DNA from: Enterococcus sp. MMGLQ5-1
GTDB lineage: Bacteria; Bacillota; Bacilli; Lactobacillales; Streptococcaceae
Length of the DNA stretch: 64,000 nt
NCBI RefSeq assembly: GCF_013155265.1
Contig: NZ_JABJXU010000004.1
Coordinates: 62,001-126,000 of the forward strand
Direction: 5' to 3'
The notes beneath the pieces were generated by a model, which saw only the letters and a list, made by a program, of their open reading frames with translations, was not told the DNA's origin and made no database searches. Each line of letters begins with the position of its first letter. Position 1 is the stretch's first letter. Below are positions 47,096 through 57,541 of the stretch, piece after piece. The translations under genes were made by a program, and so were the position numbers.

Positions 47096-47546
47096 GTCGT
47101 TTCAGCTTTTTAGACAATCTAGCTTCACCGGCTTGAAAGTAGCGGCATAAGCTGAAAAAATCATTCGTAGCAACAATTGGACTAAAATTTTAAAGCGCTC
47201 CTAGGTCGCTTATAACGGACTACTATTTTAAAACATTATCTGTAGCTCTACAAGCATGTATGCAACTTTGTTCGTACAAAGTTGCATACAGTTCCCGAAG
47301 GACTTTGGTTAAAGTAGAGGGGGCCTGCAAAATCGAAGATTTAGAAGGAACTTGCAAAGTGCGTGCCATCAATTTATCTATTTTCCTATGGCATTGAAGT
47401 TATCGCTTTAGCGACTTACGAAAAAAGCTAGTGGCAACGTGCCTTAGCGAATTTTCCGCTTAGACGTTGACTAGTCGTTGTCGCATTGTTCCCCGTGAAT
47501 TACAAACATTACGAAAAGAGTAAGGATTTCTGTCCCAGCCTCTTCA
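47096..47546 (+). repeat. Dispersed repeat family 1, copy D (longest)
   Basis: It shares AATCTAGCTTCACCGGCTTG (47116-47135) with copies B and C and ends with AATTACAAACATTACGAAAAG and CTGTCCCAGCCTCTTC. At 451 bp it is the longest copy, with an extra central block of unrelated sequence that includes a 14-bp hairpin (TGTATGCAACTTTG at 47257-47270). Its terminal hairpin lacks a T run. Confidence 0.65.
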
Positions 47547-47597
47547 GAATATAGACCAATGCCCGAAAGATAATCGAGTGTTTGCCTATATTATTTG

Positions 47598-47621
47598 GCA
47601 GCACATTTTGTGCTGCTTTTT
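47598..47621 (+). terminator. Intrinsic terminator in the scrB-bglG gap
   Basis: GCAGCAC (47598-47604), ATTTT, GTGCTGC (47610-47616), then five T. It may be the functional end of the scrB transcript. Confidence 0.7.
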
Positions 47622-47685
47622 GTGTTACTCAAGATTACTTTGAATGTTGTCGTTTTATTCCAAATTAGGCCTATAAAAAATGGAC

Positions 47686-47718
47686 CGAAATATTTGTCAG
47701 TCCAATTTATTGTAGAGC
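47686..47718 (+). repeat. Repeat family 2, copy 2
   Basis: It is identical to 16530-16562 except for one base. In both places it follows a hairpin and GTGTTACTCAAG. Confidence 0.6.
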
Positions 47719-47719
47719 T

Positions 47720-47749
47720 AAAAAAGACAAAGTATACTTTGTTTTTTTT
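47720..47749. terminator. Palindromic terminator for the BglG-type regulator
   Basis: ACAAAGTATACTTTGT (47727-47742) is a perfect palindrome with A run on the left and T run on the right, so it reads as a terminator on both strands. It lies 105 bp after the stop of the minus-strand regulator. Confidence 0.65.
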
Positions 47750-47853
47750 GGACTCCTAATCGCAGGATAAGCTTTATAAAAAAATCGAGCTTGGACAGAT
47801 TACTAAAGTATTTTTAGTGAAAATATGTTAGTGGTAATGAAAGCAAAATTTTT

Positions 47854-49794
47854 TCATGCAAAATTATCAATTCTGCTATAGATTAATGTTTCAAATTCTT
47901 CAAAGGTTTTGCAACCCCTAACCTCTTGGATCGTTGTGTGATTATTAAATAGTGAAATTAAAGATTCATATAATACTCTAAAGGTTTGTTTATCAGCTTT
48001 ATTAATAGCTAGTAGTAAAACTAAATGCACCGTATTTTTCCCCCAATGAAACCCTTGCTTTGAAATAGCCACGCTAACGCTTGTCTTAATCGCATCCATT
48101 TGTATTGAGTGTGGAATTGCAATATTTTGAAAGGCCGTAGTTGCAGCCTCTTCACGACGATAGACCTGTTTTTCAAAGTTTGAATCTACATAATCCTTTA
48201 CAACTAATTTATCGCATAAAAAGGTTAAAATTTGGTTTTTGCTTTTCATTTTGGGATTTGCTACAAACAGTTCCTTTTCAAAATATATATTGAAATATTC
48301 TTTTAATTTATAATTTTTATAGCATTTTTGATTTTCTGAAATAGTTTCCTGAATCATTTCGTATTGATTGTGGATATTGAATGGTGAAATACTGACAATC
48401 ATGTTTTTATTTGCTGATACAGCAGGAATTGTCGTAAAAATCAGGACATAATCTGATAAATTGTATTCTGCTTCAAATACATGTAACTCTTTTTCTGAAT
48501 GCACACTGCGGACAATATTGATTTGATTTCCAAAATCAAGCATTAAGGTATTAAGCAAATTAGTACTGATTGAATGATAATCTGGGCATAGTAAGACAGC
48601 AGGAATTTTTGATTTATTTTTGTGTTGGCGTTCAATCTCGGCACCGATATGCATTGCTAAGAATGCAGTTTCATCTTCACTAATAAATAGATTATTACTA
48701 TCCATCAAATCTAAGCTAATGTAAATTGCCATGTCAAAAATGATTGGACTGTTGTTTTTAATTTGTGCCGCCATTGGATTGCTGGTACATTTTTGATTTT
48801 TAGCACGAAAGAGCAAGCCTTTAAGATGGAGCGCAAATGGCAAAATAAAATCATCACTGGATAAATCAATCATATATAATGCATTTATTCTTTCGGTGTA
48901 GTGGTTTGTTAATTCTATGATTTCGGGACCGACAAGCTCTATTACGTCCTGTTTAGAATTTGTTAATGAATAATTAGCATTGGCACGGAATAGAATATAT
49001 AGCTCCGTTTGCTCGTACGAGTTAAATATTATATTGAATATATTTTCAATAGAAGTATAAAGATCAGTCAATAATTCCTGTTCATTCTCGTTAAGTGCCG
49101 ACATAGTATACTCTGTCGATTCTAAAGAGTTTCCTTGCTTTTTTCGATTAATCATAATTACTAAATGGAACAATAAATTAGAGGATGCGAAATCGTTCAA
49201 ATAATAATTATGTTTTTTAAAGGTTTCTATTATGATGCCATATAATGTGTCTGTATCAAAGCTTGGAAATGCTTGTTTAACTTGCGTAATGTCTGTGAAA
49301 TTGTCTCCGGATTCCTCATTGATGACATAACTGATTAATTTACGCTTATCCTTTTCACTGCCAATAATTTTGACTCTATCATTTTCTGAAATGAATTGGA
49401 TATTATATGCTTTATACATATTATTCATTTTTAAAATAACAGATTTCATTGTTGAATAACTGATACATAGATATTCACAGAGATCAAATAAATGTAGCTC
49501 AATAGACGGATTTAATATTAATCGTTTAATAATATAGAAGGATCTTTCCTCATTTGTCTGTGGAATTTGGTCAGGCTCGTCTTCTAATAATGATGATATA
49601 TGTGAATTATTATTGATTTGGTAACCACTTCTAGAGGAAATGATAATTTTATTATTAGCTGTAGAGTTAATTAACGCCACATAATTTTTAACAGTTCTGG
49701 TTGAGACACCTAATGCATTTGCTAACTCATTACTTGTTACAATTCTGTTTTCTGAGGATAAATATTGTAATAGTTTTTGATGCTTTTCATTCAT
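47854..49794 (-). CDS. licR: LicR/BglG-family PTS-regulated transcriptional activator
   Basis: It is 646 aa with two N-terminal HTH regions (SNELANALGVSTRTVKNYV, and a second at about 85-130), two PRD domains (about 170-400, with conserved His in LLFHLV and AMHIGAEIERQH), an EIIB-like segment (about 405-490) and a C-terminal EIIA-like domain with the phospho-His in IAIPHSI. Such activators are controlled by phosphorylation from HPr and the cognate EIIB. I chose ATG 49794 after GAGGAGG. It is divergent from the Lac-class PTS operon and surely controls it. The symbol is by analogy and uncertain. Confidence 0.88.
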   Translation of the reverse strand: MNEKHQKLLQYLSSENRIVTSNELANALGVSTRTVKNYVALINSTANNKIIISSRSGYQINNNSHISSLLEDEPDQIPQTNEERSFYIIKRLILNPSIELHLFDLCEYLCISYSTMKSVILKMNNMYKAYNIQFISENDRVKIIGSEKDKRKLISYVINEESGDNFTDITQVKQAFPSFDTDTLYGIIIETFKKHNYYLNDFASSNLLFHLVIMINRKKQGNSLESTEYTMSALNENEQELLTDLYTSIENIFNIIFNSYEQTELYILFRANANYSLTNSKQDVIELVGPEIIELTNHYTERINALYMIDLSSDDFILPFALHLKGLLFRAKNQKCTSNPMAAQIKNNSPIIFDMAIYISLDLMDSNNLFISEDETAFLAMHIGAEIERQHKNKSKIPAVLLCPDYHSISTNLLNTLMLDFGNQINIVRSVHSEKELHVFEAEYNLSDYVLIFTTIPAVSANKNMIVSISPFNIHNQYEMIQETISENQKCYKNYKLKEYFNIYFEKELFVANPKMKSKNQILTFLCDKLVVKDYVDSNFEKQVYRREEAATTAFQNIAIPHSIQMDAIKTSVSVAISKQGFHWGKNTVHLVLLLAINKADKQTFRVLYESLISLFNNHTTIQEVRGCKTFEEFETLIYSRIDNFA

Positions 49795-49855
49795 TGACCT
49801 TGATGCCTCCTCTTCTATTATTAGCTTAACTATAGTAATAAAGTAATAGGTGGTC

Positions 49856-49898
49856 AAGCTTAATAATTGCCCTTCAAAGTGCAATTATTAAGCTTTTT
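49856..49898 (+). promoter_or_regulatory. 15-bp perfect hairpin in the divergent regulatory region
   Basis: AAGCTTAATAATTGC (49856-49870) and its exact complement (49881-49895) with a 10-nt loop and TTTT after the stem. No plus-strand gene precedes it; it could be an operator for the LicR-type activator or terminate a short leader. Confidence 0.5.
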
Positions 49899-49952
49899 AT
49901 TTTCACTTTAGTGTGCAAAAATATTTCGTCATATTTACCCATTAAAGTGCAA
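49878..49952 (+). promoter_or_regulatory. Three phased TGCAA boxes upstream of the PTS operon
   Basis: TGCAA occurs at 49880-49884, 49914-49918 and 49948-49952, exactly 34 bp apart, within a shared context like TTNAAGTGCAAAA. Position fits activator sites for the LicR-type regulator. Confidence 0.5.
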
Positions 49953-50016
49953 AAGATTGGTTGAGAGGATATGCTATGACAGGTATATTTTAGTTAACAC
50001 AAGGGAGGAATCAAAT

Positions 50017-50331
50017 ATGTCAAATTTAAAAATTTTATTATGTTGTGGCGCAGGCATGTCAAGTGGCTTTTTGGCAAGCAGTGCAAGAAAAGCGGCTAAA
50101 AAAAGAAAATTAAGTGTGAGCATTGAAGCAAGAAGCTATTCGGAGGTTAATGATTTTTTAAGCTCGATTAGTATTTTGATGATTGGTCCTCATTATGCGA
50201 GCGAATTATCCAAATATGAGGCGCAGGCAAAGCCTTATGGTGTGCCGGTAGTGGTTATTCCACAGGATATTTATGCTCAGCTAGATGGTGACAGATTATT
50301 GGATACTGCACTAGAAACATTAGAAAAATAA
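50017..50331 (+). CDS. PTS lactose/cellobiose-class EIIB component
   Basis: It is 104 aa. The phospho-cysteine loop is LLCCGAGMSSGFLA, and IGPHYA is typical of the class. Start ATG 50017 follows GGGAGG. It is the first gene of an operon EIIB-EIIC-EIIA-GH1-GH1 and also the likely phosphate donor that inactivates the neighbouring regulator when sugar is absent. The sugar is probably a beta-glucoside such as cellobiose; this rests on the enzymes encoded next. Confidence 0.9.
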   Translation: MSNLKILLCCGAGMSSGFLASSARKAAKKRKLSVSIEARSYSEVNDFLSSISILMIGPHYASELSKYEAQAKPYGVPVVVIPQDIYAQLDGDRLLDTALETLEK

Positions 50332-50353
50332 TAAAATTAGAAAGGATTTATTT

Positions 50354-51589
50354 ATGAAAAGATTTATGGATTGGTTAACAAATTCATTTGCACCGTCAAT
50401 GAACAATCTTTTTTCAAAGCCTTGGTTGGCGGCGCTCTCAAGTAGTATGCAAAAAATTATTCCTTTTATTTTAACAGGCTCTTTGATTTATTTCTATAAT
50501 GTATTTGTTTCATTTTTTCCGCAATTACCGGATTTATCACCAATTGTTAATTTTAGTTTTGGCCTAATTTCGTTGATTGTTGCATTTATGATGGCTAATC
50601 AGTGTATGGAGAAGCTGAATCATCCGTTTTATATTACCAATGCTGGTCTTGCAGCAATTTGTGTTTTGATAATGACCGTTATACCTCAGGGAGAAAATGC
50701 AGATAGCTTATCCGCTTTTTTAGGTAATTTAGGACCATCAGGGATTGCTGTAGGGATGGTCGTAGGCCTCTTTGTTTCAGTTGTCTTTCATTTATGGGGA
50801 AAGCTCAATTTTATGAAGGAAAGTAGTGTTCCTGATTTTGTAACGGGCTGGATTAATACAATTATTCCAAATTTAATTGTATTAGGAATAACGATGATCC
50901 TAGTGAACGTTTTAAAAATTAATATGTTTGAAGTTATTTTATCAGTATTTAAACCAGTAGCAGCAATTGGTCAGACTTTACCTGGATTTATCCTAATCTG
51001 TTTTATTCCCGCATTCTTTTATACCATGGGAATCTCTAGCTGGTTATTTGGAGCCGTTACAACGCCTATTTTTATGGCGGGTATTCAAGCAAATATTGAA
51101 GCGGTTGAGGCTGGCGGTGTCGCTCAAAATATTGTTACAAGTGAATCAGTATTTACCTTAGCGTTTATTACAATGGGTGGTATGTGTGCAACCCTAGGCT
51201 TGAATTTATTAATGTGCTTCTCTAAATCTAAGCAATTAAAGACGTTGGGGCGTGTATTTCTGGCACCATCAATTTTTAACATTAATGAGCCAGTAATGTT
51301 TGGGGCACCTGTTGTTTTTAATCCGTTACTAATGCTTCCAGCTTGGATTAATTCAATTGTAGGAGCGATTTATGTTTGGGTGCTGATGAGCACAGGCCTA
51401 TTAAATATTCCTTCAAAAATGATTCAGGTTGGTCAGGTACCGGCACCTATTTCAAGTGTAATGGTTACACAAGATATTAGAGCAGTGATTTGGTGGGTAA
51501 TTTTGTTTGTGATTTATCTAGTTATCTGGTATCCGTTTTTTAAGGCGTTTGAAAAAGAAAAGCTAGCTGAAGAAATACCAACAGTATAA
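50354..51589 (+). CDS. PTS lactose/cellobiose-class EIIC component
   Basis: It is 411 aa with about eight to ten membrane helices. Typical class features are the N-terminal MNNLFSKPWLAALSSSMQKI and IPFILTGSLIYFY, and the substrate-site motif FNINEPVMFGAPVVFNP. It transports and phosphorylates the sugar at C6 with EIIA/EIIB. It lies 22 bp after EIIB and 36 bp before EIIA. Confidence 0.92.
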   Translation: MKRFMDWLTNSFAPSMNNLFSKPWLAALSSSMQKIIPFILTGSLIYFYNVFVSFFPQLPDLSPIVNFSFGLISLIVAFMMANQCMEKLNHPFYITNAGLAAICVLIMTVIPQGENADSLSAFLGNLGPSGIAVGMVVGLFVSVVFHLWGKLNFMKESSVPDFVTGWINTIIPNLIVLGITMILVNVLKINMFEVILSVFKPVAAIGQTLPGFILICFIPAFFYTMGISSWLFGAVTTPIFMAGIQANIEAVEAGGVAQNIVTSESVFTLAFITMGGMCATLGLNLLMCFSKSKQLKTLGRVFLAPSIFNINEPVMFGAPVVFNPLLMLPAWINSIVGAIYVWVLMSTGLLNIPSKMIQVGQVPAPISSVMVTQDIRAVIWWVILFVIYLVIWYPFFKAFEKEKLAEEIPTV

Positions 51590-51625
51590 TATTGAGAATT
51601 TATAATGAAAAGAGGGCAAACATAT

Positions 51626-51958
51626 ATGATTGAACAAGAAGAAAATGAATTGATATCAGTCGCAATGGAAATTATTATTCATGCGGGTGACGCTAGAAGC
51701 TTGCTCACAGAAGCCTTAAAGTTAGCGAAGCAATTTGATTTTGAAGCCTGTGAAGCAAAAATGCGAGCAGCTGAGAAGAATATTGTTTTAGCCCATAAAG
51801 CTCAAACCTCAGTAATTCAGAAAGAGGCGAGTGGACATAGCTTTGAAGTTTCATTGCTCTTCATTCATGCACAGGATACTTTAATGACAATTAATTCTGA
51901 AATGCGGATGGCAAAAGAAATGATAGATATTTTAAAAATAATGAAAGGAGGAATTTAA
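51626..51958 (+). CDS. PTS lactose/cellobiose-class EIIA component
   Basis: It is 110 aa, all-helical trimer-forming EIIA. The phosphorylated His is in LLFIHAQDTLM near the end, and IIIHAGDARSLLTEALKLA is the usual start. I chose ATG 51626 (AGAGGG nine bases upstream) over 51605. It completes the transporter and is followed six bases later by a GH1 gene. Confidence 0.9.
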   Translation: MIEQEENELISVAMEIIIHAGDARSLLTEALKLAKQFDFEACEAKMRAAEKNIVLAHKAQTSVIQKEASGHSFEVSLLFIHAQDTLMTINSEMRMAKEMIDILKIMKGGI

Positions 51959-51964
51959 GCTAAT

Positions 51965-53407
51965 ATGAAAAAAAAATTTCCTAAAAATTTTTTGTGGGGT
52001 GCTGCGACTAGTGCTTATCAAGTAGAGGGTGCAGCTTATTCAGATGGGAAAAAAGCATCACAGCAAGATATTATCAATGAAAAAAGTTATCAAGAAAAAG
52101 GGTTTGCAACAGCAGCTATTGCTAGTGATCATTATCATCATTATAAGGAAGATGTTGCCCTAATGAAGGAGATGGGCTTTACAGCTTATCGCTTTTCAAT
52201 TGCATGGTCACGGATTTTCCCAGAGGGTGTCGGAGAAGTTAATGCTAAAGGCATACAATTTTATCATGATTTAATTGATGAGCTTTTGAAAAATGGGATT
52301 GAACCGATTGTAACACTTTATCATTATGATTTGCCGTGGGCACTGGTTGAAAAATATAATGGTTGGCTTGATAGACAGATTGTAGCCGATTTTGAATATT
52401 TTGCCAGCTATGTTATCAATGCGTTTAAGGATAAGGTTAAGTATTGGACCACGATTAATGAACAAAGTATTATTGTTCAATATTGGACCCAAAAATGCTT
52501 TATTCCAGAAGAATTGCAAGCCAATAATCAATTACGTTATCAAATCAATCATCATATGAACCTTGCGCATGCTATTGCATGTAAATTAGTCCATGAGCTT
52601 GTTCCAAATGGGGTGGTTGGCGCTGCACTTGGCTATGCGCCGGTTTATCCTTTAACCTCTAAACCAGAGGATGTTATGGCGGCACAAAATGCTCATGATT
52701 TACGAAATGCTTATTACCTAGATATTTATTTTAAAGGTATTTATACGAAATCAGCGATGATTTACTTAGAGGAAAATGGTCTTGCGCCAGTAATTGAAGC
52801 TGGTGATATGGCATTAATTAAAGAAGGCTATTCTGATTTCCTTGCCTTGAATTATTATGCAAGTGAGTGTGCTAAGGCTTGTCCCAAAGATGCTGGTAAA
52901 GCGATTAGGTATAGCGGTGTTAATTTATCAGGTAAAAAAGGAGAAATTTCCGGCTTTGAAACACATCCAGGATTTTATGAAATGTGCAAAAACCCTAATT
53001 TAGATACTACGGATTGGGATTGGGCGATTGATCCAATTGGCTTGGAGTATTTATTTAGAGATATTTATACTAGGTATAATAAACCATTAATGATTACAGA
53101 AAATGGCTTGGGTGCTTTTGATGAATTAACTGAGGATAATAAAATACATGATGACTATCGGATTGATTATTTAAGAAGTCATGTTATAGCAATGCAGCGT
53201 GCAATTGATTATGGCGTTGAAGTTTTAGCTTATTGTCCGTGGTCTGCTATTGATTTACTATCGACAAGTAATGGTGTTAAAAAGCGTTATGGATTTATTT
53301 ATGTTGATCGAACAGACGATGATCCAAAAGCGTGTAAGAGAATAAGAAAGGATTCATTTTTCTGGTATCAAAATGTTATTAAATCAAATGGTAGTGAGTT
53401 AAATTAA
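51965..53407 (+). CDS. GH1 6-phospho-beta-glucosidase
   Basis: It hydrolyses the phosphorylated beta-glucoside imported by the adjacent PTS. The 480-aa enzyme shows the GH1 start FLWGAATSAYQVEGA, the acid/base Glu in TINEQ (E166), the nucleophile Glu in ITENGLG, and the phosphate-binding region near STSNGVKKRYGFIYV (Ser, Lys, Tyr), which marks 6-phospho specificity. It has an ordinary length. A related enzyme with altered acid/base residue follows 22 bp later. Confidence 0.92.
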   Translation: MKKKFPKNFLWGAATSAYQVEGAAYSDGKKASQQDIINEKSYQEKGFATAAIASDHYHHYKEDVALMKEMGFTAYRFSIAWSRIFPEGVGEVNAKGIQFYHDLIDELLKNGIEPIVTLYHYDLPWALVEKYNGWLDRQIVADFEYFASYVINAFKDKVKYWTTINEQSIIVQYWTQKCFIPEELQANNQLRYQINHHMNLAHAIACKLVHELVPNGVVGAALGYAPVYPLTSKPEDVMAAQNAHDLRNAYYLDIYFKGIYTKSAMIYLEENGLAPVIEAGDMALIKEGYSDFLALNYYASECAKACPKDAGKAIRYSGVNLSGKKGEISGFETHPGFYEMCKNPNLDTTDWDWAIDPIGLEYLFRDIYTRYNKPLMITENGLGAFDELTEDNKIHDDYRIDYLRSHVIAMQRAIDYGVEVLAYCPWSAIDLLSTSNGVKKRYGFIYVDRTDDDPKACKRIRKDSFFWYQNVIKSNGSELN

Positions 53408-53429
53408 ATGGTTAGCAAAGGAGTATTAG

Positions 53430-54869
<1,440 letters not shown>

Positions 54870-54940
54870 TGCTAGCTTGTTAGACGTAAAGTAACTATTC
54901 AAAATAATTCGTAACAGCGCTTGAACAGTATTCTACGACG

Positions 54941-54992
54941 ATAATTTAACTCCATTGGATAATTACTATCTAATGGAGTTAAATTATTTTAT
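54941..54992 (+). terminator. Terminator of the Lac-class PTS operon
   Basis: ATAATTTAACTCCATT (54941-54956) and its exact complement (54972-54987) form a perfect 16-bp stem with a 15-nt loop, followed by TTTTAT. Confidence 0.75.
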
Positions 54993-55060
54993 AGATAATA
55001 AAAAGAGAAATGCTGACATGTATGGCATTTCTCTTATAAAATTTGAATACGGGTTACTTA

Positions 55061-55075
55061 TTAAGCCACTTGCCG
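55061..55075 (+). repeat. Direct repeat of the tRNA-Thr 3' end (possible att site)
   Basis: TTAAGCCACTTGCCG is identical to 62523-62537, the 3' part of tRNA-Thr and one flanking bit, in the same orientation; similarity fades over the next six bases. Such a duplicate marks the far end of an element integrated at a tRNA 3' end. Confidence 0.6.
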
Positions 55076-55578
55076 AGTTTGTGAAATACAATTAAAAAGG
55101 GTTTTGAGATATTAGGTCTTTTAAAGGTCTTTTTATTGATCTATTGTATTCATGAAAGTGAGGTATTATCCTGATTTCATCAGATACTTGAAACTTCTAA
55201 AGTGTGTTGATAAGTTTTTGTGATTTGTGAAATATTAATGTGTATCCCATCCACTTTGAGAGTGCATATTCTTTCAAAAAATGAGCAATTAATTTTTTTT
55301 TATTACTTACAACAAGAAATCTAATTCTGATAAAATAGTCTGCTATAGTATATTCTATTGTCCTGTATATATCTTATGAATTTTAATTTAAAATCTTTTT
55401 TATACTATAAAAATAATTATATTCCTTCGACGAACATGCCGCGCCGTATTTGAAAATAAAAAATAGTTTACCAAATACCCTTTTGGCAAAATCATATGGC
55501 AGGCTATGAATGTAATTAAGATCGAATAGGCACTTTTTAAAGTAATTAAGGTGGTATATAAACAATAAAGGAGAATAT

Positions 55579-55686
55579 ATAACTTTAAAAACTTATGTAA
55601 TTGGAAATTTTAAAGGTGGGGGTGGAAAATCAACCGTTGAACAAGTGCTAATCAATCTACATTTAGAGAATATATTGGTTATTTAG
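55579..55686 (+). pseudogene. Truncated ParA/Soj-like partition ATPase remnant
   Basis: After AAAGGAG the frame reads ATA (not ATG), then TLKTYVIGNFKGGGGKST and stops at 55684-55686 after 36 codons. KGGGGKST matches the deviant Walker A KGGxGKST of ParA ATPases with one change, and the preceding VIGNF fits beta-strand 1. The start codon is lost and the rest is missing or scrambled. It suggests plasmid or ICE ancestry of the region. Confidence 0.6.
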
Positions 55687-55820
55687 TTAATATAATAATC
55701 TGAATGAGTTATAATTTAATTATAGATATTTTATTACTTGTGCATTTATTAAAATTTATAAATTCTCATTATTGGATTAGAAATACAAAATAAATTTTTG
55801 AAAATCAGAAGGGAAAATGG

Positions 55821-56417
55821 ATGGATTTAAATAATTTTAAATGGACTAGAAGTCCCCGAAATTTTGTAGTGACAAATGAAACCGTTGAAATAATAACTAA
55901 ATCACAAACTGATTTATGGCAAAATACTTATTATCATTTTCAAAATGATAATGCACCAGTATTTCAAATGGAAACAAATGAGCAATTTTTTAGTTTTGTT
56001 GTAAAAACGTCATTTGATACTTCACATCGATTTGATCAATGCGGGATTGTCATGTATCTGGATAGTAATAATTGGCTAAAGGCTTCCATCGAGTACGAGA
56101 ATGAAAACTATCAGCATTTAGGAAGTGTTGTAACCAATTTGGGCTATTCAGACTGGGCAACTACAGTTATTGACGCTTCGATTAAAAGTATTTGGTATCG
56201 CTTAAGCCGTAGAGAAGATGATTACCGTATAGAGTGCTCATACGATGGTGTAAATTTTGAACAAATGCGAGTATGTCATATGCATAGAGGACAAGATACA
56301 GTTCGATTTGGGATTTATGCCTGCTCACCTGAAGTTTCTTCGTTTAAAGCCACCTTTAGTAATATTGATTTAATTGAATGCCAATGGGCGGCGCATAATG
56401 GCCAATTACCAGATTAG
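55821..56417 (+). CDS. DUF1349 (concanavalin-like) protein
   Basis: It is 198 aa with no signal peptide. The aromatic-rich beta-sandwich sequence (KTSFDTSHRFDQCGIVMYLD, then WLKASIEYENENYQHLGSVVT and RFGIYACSPE) is characteristic of the DUF1349 family, a lectin/glucanase-like fold found beside carbohydrate genes. Activity is unknown. Start ATG 55821 follows AAGGGA. It stands alone between mobile-element debris on both sides, so it may be cargo of the island. Confidence 0.8.
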   Translation: MDLNNFKWTRSPRNFVVTNETVEIITKSQTDLWQNTYYHFQNDNAPVFQMETNEQFFSFVVKTSFDTSHRFDQCGIVMYLDSNNWLKASIEYENENYQHLGSVVTNLGYSDWATTVIDASIKSIWYRLSRREDDYRIECSYDGVNFEQMRVCHMHRGQDTVRFGIYACSPEVSSFKATFSNIDLIECQWAAHNGQLPD

Positions 56418-57541
56418 GTATGACTTTTTATAAAATCGATTGGTTTTTATCCAACTATAAATATAATGAAACGCTTAAGGAATGATTAGGTGAATTTTGA
56501 ACAATTATTGTATGCTGAAGTATAGGCACAGCATAATTCTATGCAAAAAGCAAACGCAGCGGATGTCCTTCACATTACTGACAGAACAAATAATAGCCTG
56601 ATAGTGGGACATTTGGCAACGATAAACCTCTAAAATAGGCGGTGTTCCTCAATGATCCTTTATAAACTCAAAAATTATCGAAGTCTTCCTGAAAGAAAAA
56701 AGGAGAGTTCGATTTTTTTTTAAAGTTCTACTTCTTCTTTTAAGCGTTTATTTTCTTTTTTTGAGTTACTTCATTTCTACGAACGAATTCATGAATTTCC
56801 CTTCTAGTAAAGATATGTTTTTCATGCTTTTTATATCCTTGAATCCATTGACAGGTGGATTCAAGGATAGACTTCCATTTTTTTGAAATAGTCGAGACGA
56901 TTATCCCCTTCATTAACAAGAATAAACAGCTTGTCGTTTGAATTATTGTGTGAATGATTTGCGTTTCATAGTAATTCCCCCTCAAATTCCCTTAACTTGA
57001 TGTCTACTGTAGTATAATCCGTCCAACGATCTCTTATAAAAGTTGTCTAGTTGTCTGTTGACAATCCAATTGGCTGGATAGAAGTGGTGAGTTTAATCAA
57101 ACTAAAGATGCCCATAATTTATTTAAAAATCTATAAAATGTGATAAATTTATTTTTTAAATATTACTAGATACAATACCCTTAGATAGTATAATAATATT
57201 TTTTTAAGGCCAAATACTTCATTTGACAGTAATAAAAAGTATTAGAATACCAATGCTTCATTGATATTTTTGGACTAATTGTTAACTACTACCTACCAAA
57301 ATTGATTATCCTAAAAATAGTATTTCAGAAATATTACTCTATTTTATTTTCAATATTATAATTCAAATATTTTGACTATCTAATTTCTTCATATATTAAC
57401 TTTTGTTAACAAAAAACAGTAGTATAAGTTTTTCTAATATTTAAATTAATTAATTTAATTTTACTTATTATATTTTTAGCACAATAATCTAAAGTAGACA
57501 TCTTTTTTAAAAAATATATATTAGTAAAAGGAGATTAATAA
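56418..57541. other. 1.1-kb gap with IS remnant and AT-rich DNA
   Basis: It holds a broken IS3-family orfA on the minus strand (56720-56969) and possible orfB debris at 56520-56700. From 57000 to 57541 I see only very AT-rich sequence with no hairpin, promoter pair or frame I can defend apart from the likely promoter of the next gene. Confidence 0.55.
56720..56969 (-). pseudogene. Degenerate IS3-family transposase OrfA
   Basis: On the minus strand ATG 56969 (RBS GAGGGGG) gives MKRKSFTQ, an in-frame TAA, then FKRQAVY. After a frameshift the sequence reads STISKKWKS and WIQGYKKH, and after a second shift ENKRLKEEVEL. These are the start, the HTH plus linker, and the leucine-zipper end of IS3/IS150-type OrfA. 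At least two frameshifts and a stop make it non-functional. Matching orfB is not recoverable. It is direct evidence of past mobility in this region. Confidence 0.75.

Larger units (their letters stand above)
47015..47853. other. 839-bp intergenic region with two repeat families
   Basis: No gene. It contains repeat copy D (47096-47546) with an internal perfect 14-bp hairpin at 47257-47290, a plus-strand terminator (47598-47621), repeat family 2 copy 2 (47686-47718), and a palindromic bidirectional terminator (47720-47749). Confidence 0.6.
54870..55820. other. 951-bp non-coding and decayed stretch, left edge of an island
   Basis: It contains the operon terminator, a second hairpin at 55003-55035 (AAGAGAAATGC / GCATTTCTCTT), the tRNA-Thr fragment at 55061-55075, very AT-rich sequence, and the truncated ParA remnant at 55579-55686. 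No intact gene is seen. Confidence 0.6.

Noticed and set aside
49856-49898. Ribonucleic antiterminator of LicT type
   Set aside because: The adjacent regulator is a DNA-binding activator with EIIA/EIIB-like domains, not an RNA-binding antiterminator, and the hairpin lacks the overlapping RAT/terminator arrangement.
55383-55565. 60-codon minus-strand frame
   Set aside because: It lies in AT-rich DNA beside mobile debris, has no RBS and no recognisable motif.
56740-56985. 81-codon minus-strand frame as an independent gene
   Set aside because: Its pieces align with an IS3-family OrfA only when frameshifts are allowed, so it is described as a pseudogene instead.
57000-57541. AT-rich region as replication or transfer origin
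   Set aside because: No iterons, DnaA boxes or nicking-type hairpins could be found by eye.
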